A program made the translations under genes and the position numbers. Below the pieces are notes generated by a model, which saw only the letters and a program-made list of their open reading frames with translations, made no database searches and was not told where the DNA came from. A stretch of DNA of 64,000 nt from Delphinus delphis (taxonomy: Eukaryota > Chordata > Mammalia > Artiodactyla > Delphinidae), in NCBI RefSeq assembly GCF_949987515.2, contig NC_082696.1, forward strand, positions 32,468,431 through 32,532,430, in the 5' to 3' direction. Positions 61,101 through 64,000 of this stretch are shown here, piece after piece. Within the stretch, counting starts at the first letter, position 1. Every line of letters begins with the position of its first letter.

Positions 61101-61527
61101 CATAGAAGATCTGATCTCCTATGTCTTTACACTGGGGAATAATTATCACGCGGAAGTTAAAATTATTTCCAAAGCACTGTTGTGTGTCTGCAAACATAAG
61201 GCTGCCCGTCATACACTCATAGTTGGAAGTGAGCATTCTGAGAGAGAGAAAGCTCTATAGCAACAGCTGCTTCTCCTGATCTCCCCCAGACACGCTCCCA
61301 ACAAGGCTTGCTGCTCAGGCATTGTGTCTCACATTTCACAGTGATGTTTATGCCAAAAAACTTTTTTCTTACAAAATGGAAAAAGAAAGTAAAGAGAAAT
61401 GTTTGGTAAAGACATGCGTTCAGATGTATTTAATCTGTCTGCAGATCTTCCAACCAAGAAGCAACAACTACAGGCTTTGAACCTTCTTGTCATCCTCCTG
61501 CCCGATGCAAACAGAGACACACTCAAG
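26406..61527 (+). CDS. ARHGAP18: ARHGAP18, Rho GTPase-activating protein 18 (partial: nine internal exons)
   Basis: The product stimulates GTP hydrolysis by Rho-family GTPases (RhoA and relatives in published work) and acts on actin, cell shape and migration in the cytoplasm and at the leading edge. Joining 26406-26602, 30011-30249, 33938-34001, 38294-38472, 48505-48670, 50830-50921, 55184-55261, 58902-59061 and 61445-61527 gives 1258 nt: one leading base plus 419 codons with no stop. All introns begin GT and end AG. The first ~280 residues are an acidic, Ser/Gln-rich N-terminal region; the RhoGAP domain starts about residue 283 and is cut off at 419 by the window end. The arginine finger is in GLLRIPG (residue 329), and SLLKLFIRELPQPLL supplies the conserved Lys and Arg. 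The sequence matches my recollection of human ARHGAP18 nearly throughout, which separates it from the paralogues ARHGAP28 and ARHGAP40. The first exon and the last roughly 200 residues lie outside. Confidence 0.96.
27739..28066 (-). mobile_element. CHR-type SINE, long form, antisense in intron 2
   Basis: The T-rich end followed by GACTGTGTTGGGTCTTTG marks the 3' tail; the head is CCACCAGGGACGC. The exact 14-bp target duplication TCAACAGAAGACTT is at 27725-27738 and 28067-28080. Confidence 0.93.
28910..29090 (+). repeat. MIR fragment
   Basis: TTTACAGATGAGAAAACAGAGTC and GGCTAAGTGACCCGGCCAAAGTG match the MIR core. Confidence 0.7.
29187..29303 (-). mobile_element. Short older CHR-type SINE, antisense
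   Basis: On + it reads T-run, GGCCACGCCTCCTGG, GATTGAACCCGTG and CTAGGGAAGACCC, the mirror of the type at 11691. The imperfect duplication TCATCAACAGATC / TCGTCAATAGATC flanks it at 29170-29182 and 29307-29319. Confidence 0.8.
30011..30249 (+). CDS. ARHGAP18: ARHGAP18 exon 3
   Basis: The acceptor is TTGTCTTAG and the donor is GTAGGT at 30250. The first two bases complete a Glu codon begun in exon 2, and the exon ends on a whole codon (phase 0). It encodes EGELEEEWLKEAGLSNLFGE, a Gln/Thr-rich segment with FLSTLTRTQAAAVQKRV, and then VPDVRDIFAQQ. This is the conserved N-terminal part of the ARHGAP18/28/40 group; I know no assigned catalytic role for it. The heptad-like run TQAAAVQKRVETVSQTL could form a helix. 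The exon is 239 bp, the longest in the window. Confidence 0.95.
31150..31370 (+). repeat. MIR fragment
   Basis: GAACACCTACTGTCACAAC, AGCTGTCCTGTGAGTGAGGTATCAT and TTTAAGTCACTTGCTCAGTGG follow the MIR consensus. Confidence 0.7.
32200..32364. mobile_element. MER2-type (Tigger) non-autonomous DNA transposon
   Basis: It starts CAGTGGGCCCTCCATATCC after a TA and ends with the inverse-like CAGATACTGAGAGATGACTG. The interior GGATACGGAGGGCCGACTATA is typical of this group. It is short, degraded and non-coding. Confidence 0.68.
33215..33640 (-). mobile_element. Old L1 3' end fragment
   Basis: Phrases such as TTTACAATCCAGAGG, GGCAACCACTAATTTACTTTCTGTCTC, TTCATCCATGTTGTAGCATG and ATCTACTCATCTGTTAATGG are typical of L1M 3' ends read in reverse. 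Decay is heavy and ends are uncertain. Confidence 0.75.
33690..33785 (+). repeat. L2 3' tail fragment
   Basis: TTGATGGCAGGGACACTC and CCCCACAGGGCTTAGTAGTG resemble the L2 3' end. Confidence 0.5.
33938..34001 (+). CDS. ARHGAP18: ARHGAP18 exon 4 (short linker exon)
   Basis: This 64-bp exon lies between CTTTAG and GTAAGT at 34002. It starts in phase 0 and ends with one base of the next codon. The peptide PPDGAESQSVRTDENKYQGK is hydrophilic and probably disordered. It is shorter and less conserved against my memory of the human protein than its neighbours, as expected for a linker. Its assignment rests on the splice sites, the fitting phase on both sides and the residual match (ESQS..T.ENKYQG). 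Confidence 0.9.
34215..34445 (+). repeat. MIR fragment
   Basis: GCTTACCATGTGCCAGGTACTATG, CAAATGAGAGAAGTGAGG and AAGGCCACACAGCTAGTAAG follow the MIR consensus. Confidence 0.85.
36945..37100. repeat. Old interspersed repeat, unassigned
   Basis: GGGCCAGCTATGTAATTTGCAAGGCCCAGTG followed by GGGCTTCTTGTTCAAATTGCAAGA is a dispersed mammalian repeat whose family I cannot name. Confidence 0.45.
38294..38472 (+). CDS. ARHGAP18: ARHGAP18 exon 5
   Basis: The acceptor is TTTTTCCCAG and the donor is GTACGT at 38473. Two bases complete an Asp codon from exon 4, and the exon ends in phase 0. It encodes a Pro/Glu-rich stretch (PLVPEEAPVSETDINLEVSF) followed by a charged segment, NQKESSREKIQRSKGDD. This is the variable linker ahead of the GAP region; low complexity and charge suggest disorder. 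The donor has C at +4, slightly off consensus. Confidence 0.93.
39709..39880 (+). mobile_element. L1 3' end of a second subfamily (172 bp)
   Basis: The insert ends with GATGAACTGGGAGATTGGG and a CTAATAAG before the A-run, as in L1 3' ends of cetartiodactyls. It contains a G-rich GGTGGTGGTGG tract. The exact 16-bp duplication AAAAAATACATTTACT is at 39693-39708 and 39881-39896. It interrupts an older L1. Confidence 0.85.
40137..40491 (+). mobile_element. CHR-type SINE, long form
   Basis: It starts GGGCTTCCCTGGTGGCGCAG, contains GGGTTCAAGCCC and ends in AAATAAATAAAATAAATG plus an A-run. The ATATCCA flanks (about 40130-40136 and 40500-40506) may be part of the target duplication. It lies within an old L1. 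Confidence 0.92.
40686..40825 (+). repeat. Pyrimidine-rich (CT) tract
   Basis: Almost only C and T occur over about 140 bp (CCCTCCCTCCTTCTGTCTC and similar), inside the old L1 block. Confidence 0.85.
42328..42537 (+). mobile_element. CHR-type SINE, short form
   Basis: The head is GGGCTTCCCTGGTGGCGCAG and the tail an A-run broken by one C. The exact target duplication AAAAGTGATGGTCT is at 42314-42327 and 42538-42551. Confidence 0.94.
42770..42955 (+). repeat. L2 fragment
   Basis: CACGTTGTGCCCCAAGCTTAAAATG and AAGGAAGCCTTATCCCATCC resemble the L2 3' region. Confidence 0.5.
42990..43313 (-). mobile_element. CHR-type SINE, long form
   Basis: On + the T/TTTA-rich tail is followed by GGCTGTGTTGGGTCTTCG and ends with CCAGGGAAGCCCC. 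The exact 17-bp duplication TCCATGTATTTATTTAT is at 42973-42989 and 43314-43330. Confidence 0.93.
43770..43900 (+). repeat. MIR-like fragment
   Basis: CTCTATGAGGTGGATATTATGATT and ACAGGTTAGAGAGATTACATGG resemble the MIR core. Confidence 0.5.
45515..45655 (-). repeat. L2-like fragment
   Basis: TCATTCATTGAATACACTGG and GGGATACAGAGGTGATTAAGAC then GGTTCCTGTCCTTGCGGGG resemble an L2 in reverse. Confidence 0.5.
45720..45840 (-). repeat. MIR fragment
   Basis: ATTTGCTTCCATATATCACTGGC and AACCTCAGTTTCCCAACCTAGAAT match a MIR in reverse. Confidence 0.6.
46270..47187 (-). mobile_element. hAT-type DNA transposon remnant, interrupted by the COX6C retrocopy
   Basis: The element has imperfect terminal inverted repeats (CAGTGACTCTCAA at the left; the reverse complement of the right end is TAGCAGTTCTCAA). 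It is flanked by an 8-bp target duplication, CTCTAGGA / CTTTAGGA (46262-46269 and 47188-47195), which is the hAT length. Read on the - strand it ends with the same transposase C-terminal remnant found at 22133-22644 (on + about 46950-47000: TCTCATATCTACTTCTGCG). The stretch 46351-46740 is a later insertion. Confidence 0.75.
46351..46740 (+). pseudogene. COX6C: COX6C processed pseudogene (cytochrome c oxidase subunit 6C)
   Basis: This is an intronless, dead copy of the mRNA for subunit 6C of mitochondrial complex IV. The 5' UTR-like stretch GTCAGGAAGGATGTTGGTGTTGAG is at about 46354. The coding equivalent runs from 46391 to about 46604: it shows MKPQ, HGLLAK, GAFAVSLG and PKK in order, as in mammalian COX6C. 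The start ATG position reads ACA, in-frame stops replace Arg in the LRFH equivalent and the Glu/Asp before PRKK, and several indels and the loss of the end (GIFQS) follow. The match continues into a 3' UTR with GTCACTGACCTGTGTTCCTGA and CTCTTGATAAATAA. It sits inside a hAT element, flanked by short AGCTTTT copies (46338-46344 and 46752-46758) that are probably remnants of the target duplication. Confidence 0.88.
47600..47890 (+). repeat. MIR split by a pyrimidine tract
   Basis: The left half (AACCTCACAACAGCCCTCTGAACTAGGTGG) and right half (CCCATTTTACAGAAAGGATGG, then AGACACAACTAGGCAGTAGCTAGATG) are a MIR. Between them, 47687-47817 is nearly pure C/T. Confidence 0.75.
48505..48670 (+). CDS. 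ARHGAP18: ARHGAP18 exon 6
   Basis: The acceptor is TTATTTTAG and the donor is GTAATT at 48671. The exon contains 55 whole codons plus one base. It reads SFRLPKDKTGTTKIGDLAPQ and then DMKKVCHLALIELTALYDVLGVELK, a conserved amphipathic helical region just N-terminal to the RhoGAP fold, ending in a Lys-rich KAVKIKTK. The frame, both junction phases and the near-identity to the remembered human protein make this secure. The intron before it is 10.0 kb, the largest complete intron here. Confidence 0.96.
48671..50829 (+). other. ARHGAP18: ARHGAP18 intron 6 (phase 1)
   Basis: This 2.2-kb AT-rich intron appears mostly unique. The only repeat I can support is an L2 3' tail at about 50635-50745, with the usual GTGCTCAATAAAT ending. 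Confidence 0.85.
50635..50745 (+). repeat. L2 3' tail
   Basis: AAGGCAGGGCCAGAATTTT and AGGTGCTCAATAAATAGTTGTTGG form the L2 end. Confidence 0.6.
50830..50921 (+). CDS. ARHGAP18: ARHGAP18 exon 7 (start of the RhoGAP domain)
   Basis: The acceptor is CTGTTGCAG and the donor is GTAAGT at 50922. The first two bases complete Asp from exon 6. It encodes SGLFCVPLTVLLEQDQKK and then IPLIFQK. The pattern F-x-VPL-x-x-LLE, followed by a hydrophobic strand with PLIFQK, is the usual opening of RhoGAP domains (FGVPL.....IPLILQK). Exon end and domain helix continue directly into exon 8 in phase 0. Confidence 0.96.
52030..52535. repeat. Interspersed mammalian repeat, family not assigned
   Basis: The text TTTGGGTCCTCCAGAGAAACAGAACCAATAGG, then GGCAGGCTGGAAAC-like stretches, then TGAGGCCCACCCATGTTATGG, and finally CAGCCAAGTTGACACAT is a familiar dispersed repeat in mammals, but I cannot name the family with confidence. 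It contains the tetranucleotide array at 52074-52132. Confidence 0.65.
52074..52132 (+). repeat. Compound (TCTG)n(TCTA)n microsatellite
   Basis: About six TCTG units are followed directly by about six TCTA units. It is likely length-polymorphic. Confidence 0.95.
55184..55261 (+). CDS. ARHGAP18: ARHGAP18 exon 8 (carries the catalytic arginine finger)
   Basis: The acceptor is TTTATACACAG and the donor is GTAATT at 55262; the 78-bp exon is 26 whole codons. It encodes LISRIEEGGLETEGLLRIPG followed by AAVRIK. The Arg codon AGG at 55232-55234 is the arginine finger that enters the GTPase active site in RhoGAP proteins (motif G-x-x-R-x-x-G). Because the exon is a multiple of three with phase 0 on both sides, skipping it would leave the frame open but remove the catalytic Arg. 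One Gly (EEGGLE) stands where I recall Arg in the human protein. Confidence 0.96.
55520..55731 (+). mobile_element. CHR-type SINE, short form, 258 bp after exon 8
   Basis: The head is GGCTTCCCTGGTGGCGCAG and it ends in an A-run of more than 20. The exact 15-bp duplication AAAAGACAAGGGTAG is at 55505-55519 and 55732-55746. The long A-run and clean duplication suggest a young insertion. Confidence 0.94.
57300..57560 (+). repeat. 260-bp polypyrimidine tract
   Basis: The + strand is overwhelmingly C and T (runs such as CCTCCCCCTCTCCCCTCC), ending just before the SINE at 57574. The intronic RNA would therefore carry a long pyrimidine tract. Confidence 0.9.
57574..57773 (-). mobile_element. CHR-type SINE, short form, next to a pyrimidine tract
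   Basis: On + it runs from a short T-run and GCGGTACGCGGGCCTCTC to CCACCAGGGAAGCCC. The near-exact duplication CTGGGTTCACTTTC / CTGGGTTCACCTTT flanks it. Confidence 0.93.
58343..58549 (+). mobile_element. CHR-type SINE, short form, 352 bp before exon 9
   Basis: The head is GGGCTTCCCTGGTGGCGCAG and the tail an A-run. The exact 13-bp duplication AAAAGTTGGTGAA is at 58330-58342 and 58550-58562. Confidence 0.94.
58902..59061 (+). CDS. ARHGAP18: ARHGAP18 exon 9 (RhoGAP core)
   Basis: The acceptor has a long pyrimidine run ending in TGCCTTTCAG, and the donor is GTAAGT at 59062. It has 53 codons plus one base. It encodes NLCQELEAKFYEG, then DAASLLKLFIRELPQPLL. The Lys and Arg in LLKLFIRELP (residues 368 and 372 of the joined product) correspond to the conserved core Lys and Arg of RhoGAP domains. 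The final base joins exon 10 to make Asn. Confidence 0.96.
59852..60615 (-). mobile_element. L1 3' end, split by a nested SINE
   Basis: On + it begins TTTATTTTTTATTGAGGTATAATTGACATA and ends AAATGGCTGAATGTTATTCCATTA, the reverse complement of an L1 3' UTR and ORF2 end. The exact 17-bp duplication TGTTCCAGGCTATTCTT is at 59835-59851 and 60616-60632. No coding capacity is left. Confidence 0.9.
60138..60343 (-). mobile_element. CHR-type SINE, short form, nested in an L1
   Basis: On + a T-run and GCGGTATGCGGGCCTCTC lead to CCACCAGGGAAACCC. The exact 17-bp duplication GGAAGTTTGTACCTTTT is at 60121-60137 and 60344-60360, both inside the older L1 at 59852-60615. Confidence 0.94.
60940..61030 (-). 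repeat. L2-like fragment
   Basis: ACAAACATTTATTGAACACCTGTTGTGTTCTAGGCTCTG is typical of an L2 3' region in reverse. Confidence 0.55.
61445..61527 (+). CDS. ARHGAP18: ARHGAP18 exon 10 (last exon in the window)
   Basis: The acceptor is GTCTGCAG and the donor is GTCAGC at 61528. Two bases complete Asn from exon 9. It encodes LPTKKQQLQALNLLVILLPD and then ANRDTLK, the helix pair of the RhoGAP fold that precedes the conserved Asn helix. The exon with that Asn (expected motif MAPNL) does not occur before 64000, so the domain is incomplete in this window. The donor has C at +3, weaker than the other donors here. Confidence 0.95.
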
Positions 61528-63168
61528 GTCAGCTGGATTCATTTATGTTAAATATCCCTCAGAACTAAACAGAGCAATTTTTCATTATTTGTGGCAAAAC
61601 AAAATGATGTTATCGTGGAGATGTTAGTAGTTGTCTATAAGGAAAAGACCTATTTTTAAGGGCAGATGGTGAAAGTCTTTAACTCTTTATTAATTTATTA
61701 ACCAGGTTAGTCATGTTAATAGTATCATTAGGCGTTTTTTTGATTTTTTTTTCAATTATAACATTTCTTCTACCAAAACAGGTGATTGAGGTTCATTTGT
61801 TAATAAAAACATGGGTGCCTTTTGTTTTTTTCTTCTTTCTATTTTCCTGCATTTTCCAAATTTTATCTGGTGAGCATATACGAGTAAGGTGAAAATTGAA
61901 TGTTTAAAAAGAAAATCCTAAGGGTCATCAAATATAGCCCACCTAAAAAGGTTACACTTGTTTGTAGTTCCAAGCAGTAGAGTTTGAAATGTTATAATGA
62001 TGATTTTGAAATGTTTGGTTAGCCAAAAGATAGACCAACTCAAATAAATTCTAGTTATTTCTCTAATGGATTACCTTGAGTTTCTGATTTATACCATCAT
62101 TTCAAAGTGATTTGGTCTGATATTCATATGATTAAATACCATTTACTATGTATTGTCAGAGGCTTTCATAATAATCAGTGGATTGTTCCACATTGATTAA
62201 TTTTCCTTAATGCAACCATTTATAGAGTAGTTAGAAAAGGTTTAATTATACACTTTTATAAAAGAGAAAGAAATTTTCAAAATATAATTTAGAAAGAACA
62301 TCTCCCGTATGTTTTGTTGTTGCCTTAAAAAAAATTTTTTTTATACGGGTAAGGGTGAAACCCTTGCCCATTTACCCCCGATGGTTCTTTCTATGTAAAA
62401 CGAAAAAAATCATGTCAAAAAATTTCCTGTCAAGAAAACAAAACCACCAGTTGGTAAATCTTGGAAATGTCTTTCTGTACTTCATTAAGACTCCCTGAAC
62501 TGAAGCTAGGTGAACGAATTCCATGCCCGTGGAATGAATGTTAATGCTCAACTTTTCTGGCTGAAGCAGTTGATGAGGATTGCTGGAATAAAAACACTGC
62601 ATTGCTGCAGGAGAACTTCCAAAGAGTTAGTTAGTCCCTTTACTAAGTCAGAAAATAATCTTTCGCTTCACTGATTAACTGAATGAATAACTGAGAAGGC
62701 AGATTATGTTTGGTTTGGTTTGGTTTTGGAGACAGAGGCCAACTCCAGAAAGGGTTGCATTCAAACATTGTGTGACCAGGGCTGCTGGGTATGGGTGTGT
62801 AGACTGTGGCTGAAATAAGGACATCTGGCCCAGGATGAAGCGGGGACCGATTTTCAGTCTGTTCTCTGCTTGCCAGCCGTGCCCTTGACACAGGGCCTCA
62901 ACTATCTAGAAAGAGGAATTTAATCCATCTTTTTCTTTTTCACATAAAGGTGCCTGTCTGTGCGATGGCCCTGTGAATGATCAATATAAGGTAGAAATTG
63001 AAAGACATGATTTACTTAAAATATGCCTGCATTCAGATGAGTTCAAATAATTGTGGGAGGAAACGCTTATTTCGATATGGTTACTGTTGGGCGAGGTTCT
63101 AGAACTCGTTCTTGGATTTTGCCTTTAAAGTCCCAGGCACATTCTTTTAAGACAAAATCTGTTTAAAA

Positions 63169-63203
63169 GTGTACTTTTTAAAATTTTAAAGTAGTTTTAA
63201 TTT
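63169..63203 (+). repeat. Left arm of a perfect 35-nt inverted repeat
   Basis: Starting GTGTACTTTTTAAAATTTTA, these 35 bases equal the reverse complement of 63894-63928 without mismatch. The arms are 690 nt apart. Confidence 0.95.
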
Positions 63204-63824
63204 TAGCATATAAGGTTACTGGGAGCACAATTGTATAAATAAGGTGGAAAATACTTTCTTGGGATAAAAAATTGGAAAATGCCAAACAAGTAATTTTACT
63301 AATTTACTTAAGCTTTAGTAGCTTAATTAGCCAGCTCTGATGAAGGTTTCAAACAGGATTTCTAATAACAGAAGCACCAAAACAAGTATACCATATATAA
63401 GAGAATAAACCATCTAAATTTAGTTCTCTAAAAGAGAAGGGAAACTTCATCACAAGGTAATTTCAGGAAGCTTAATGTGAACTTCCTCAATTTTCCCAGT
63501 CCTGTTGCCACTTTTTCCGTTGCCATTTGGAGGGATGGGATCATGTGCATGACTTGTGTAGACTATTTCTACAGCATATCTAAGGGTTTGGAGGGACCAT
63601 GTTAAATCCCATGTCCTGGTTTAAGTCTAGAGCAACAGGTGTCTTTAGGCAAGTTGCTTCACCAAGATTTTTTTTTAACCTTGGGTTATCGTGCATTTGG
63701 ACCAATGATCATACCTATCCTTTGACTTGGAGGAATAACAAAGACTAATGTTAAGATATCAGTGGGGAATTCATGTTAATATAATTATTGGCATGTGTTT
63801 ATCCTTTTTGTAGTTTTAGGAAGT

Positions 63825-64000
63825 TCATTGTATACATTTTCTTGCTTAATCCTGGCAGGCTAGGAGATTAGTATTCCCATTAAAATTCCCATTAAATTAA
63901 AACTACTTTAAAATTTTAAAAAGTACACATTTTATGAATGAGAAGACTTTAAAGAACAGGGATGCCAAAAGGTTTATCCCAAGATCACACATAGCTAATA
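63825..64000 (+). repeat. MIR split by an inverted-copy insertion
   Basis: The left half (CTTGCTTAATCCTGGCAGGC, GTATTCCCATT) and right half (TTTTATGAATGAGAAGAC, CCCAAGATCACACATAGCTAATA) are a MIR. Between them lie about 45 bases that include the 35-nt inverted copy at 63894-63928. Confidence 0.75.
63894..63928 (-). repeat. Right arm of the 35-nt inverted repeat
   Basis: This arm reads AAATTAAAACTACTTTAAAA and continues to AAGTACAC. It interrupts a MIR, so it is probably the derived copy. Confidence 0.95.

Larger units (their letters stand above)
59062..61444 (+). other. ARHGAP18: ARHGAP18 intron 9 (phase 1)
   Basis: This 2.4-kb intron holds an L1 3' end (59852-60615) with a nested SINE (60138-60343) and an L2-like fragment around 60940-61030 (ACAAACATTTATTGAACACC). 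Confidence 0.85.
61528..64000 (+). other. ARHGAP18: ARHGAP18 intron 10 (5' part)
   Basis: The intron is phase 0 and runs past the window end. It holds a small hairpin (62347-62369), a 35-nt inverted repeat (63169-63203 and 63894-63928) and a split MIR (about 63825-64000). No further exon of ARHGAP18 is visible. Confidence 0.85.

Noticed and set aside
1..64000. Search for a novel defence, mobile or biosynthetic system, CRISPR array or RNA genes
   Set aside because: The window is an ordinary mammalian gene interior. No tandem spacer array, operon, tRNA/rRNA or viral gene was seen. The tRNA-like sequences are SINE heads.

Overview
This is mammalian nuclear DNA: short exons with GT-AG junctions sit in long introns full of interspersed repeats. 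The repeats point to a whale or dolphin. The youngest class is a tRNA-Glu-derived SINE of the CHR type (heads such as GGGCTTCCCTGGTGGCGCAG), in a long form of about 330 bp and a short form of about 205 bp. None of the ruminant SINEs I would expect in cattle or sheep was noticed. The short form resembles the deleted CHR-2 SINEs described from cetaceans, so a toothed whale is my best guess; the species cannot be read from this window.

One protein-coding gene fills the window, on the + strand: ARHGAP18, a Rho GTPase-activating protein. Nine consecutive coding exons (26406 to 61527) join with no frame break into 419 complete codons. From memory of the human protein they are exons 2 to 10. They encode everything from just after the short N-terminal first exon to the middle of the RhoGAP domain, including the arginine finger and the conserved Lys/Arg of the domain core. 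The usual first exon and promoter, and the exons for the end of the RhoGAP domain and the C-terminus, lie outside.

Layout. Bases 1-26405 are first intron, with SINEs, L1 3' ends, hAT and Tigger fossils, and many MIR and L2 fragments. A small CpG-bearing open segment near 8.2 kb ends in a good splice donor in frame with exon 2 and may be an alternative first exon. A repeat-poor block at 24.0-24.5 kb carries AP-1 and TEAD-type motifs. Bases 26406-38472 hold exons 2 to 5 (N-terminal and linker region). Intron 5 (38473-48504) is the largest complete intron; it holds an old L1 block and a hAT transposon into which a COX6C processed pseudogene has inserted. Bases 48505-61527 hold exons 6 to 10 (start of the GAP region and the first half of the catalytic domain), separated by introns with several young SINEs. 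The last 2.5 kb is intron and contains an exact 35-nt inverted repeat whose second arm splits a MIR element.

No bacterial, viral, CRISPR, tRNA or rRNA feature was found. No new biochemical system is evident. The most unusual items are the inverted templated-looking insertion near 63.9 kb, the COX6C retrocopy nested in a hAT element, and the possible alternative first exon. Family names for repeats come from recall of consensus sequences and were not checked by a search.
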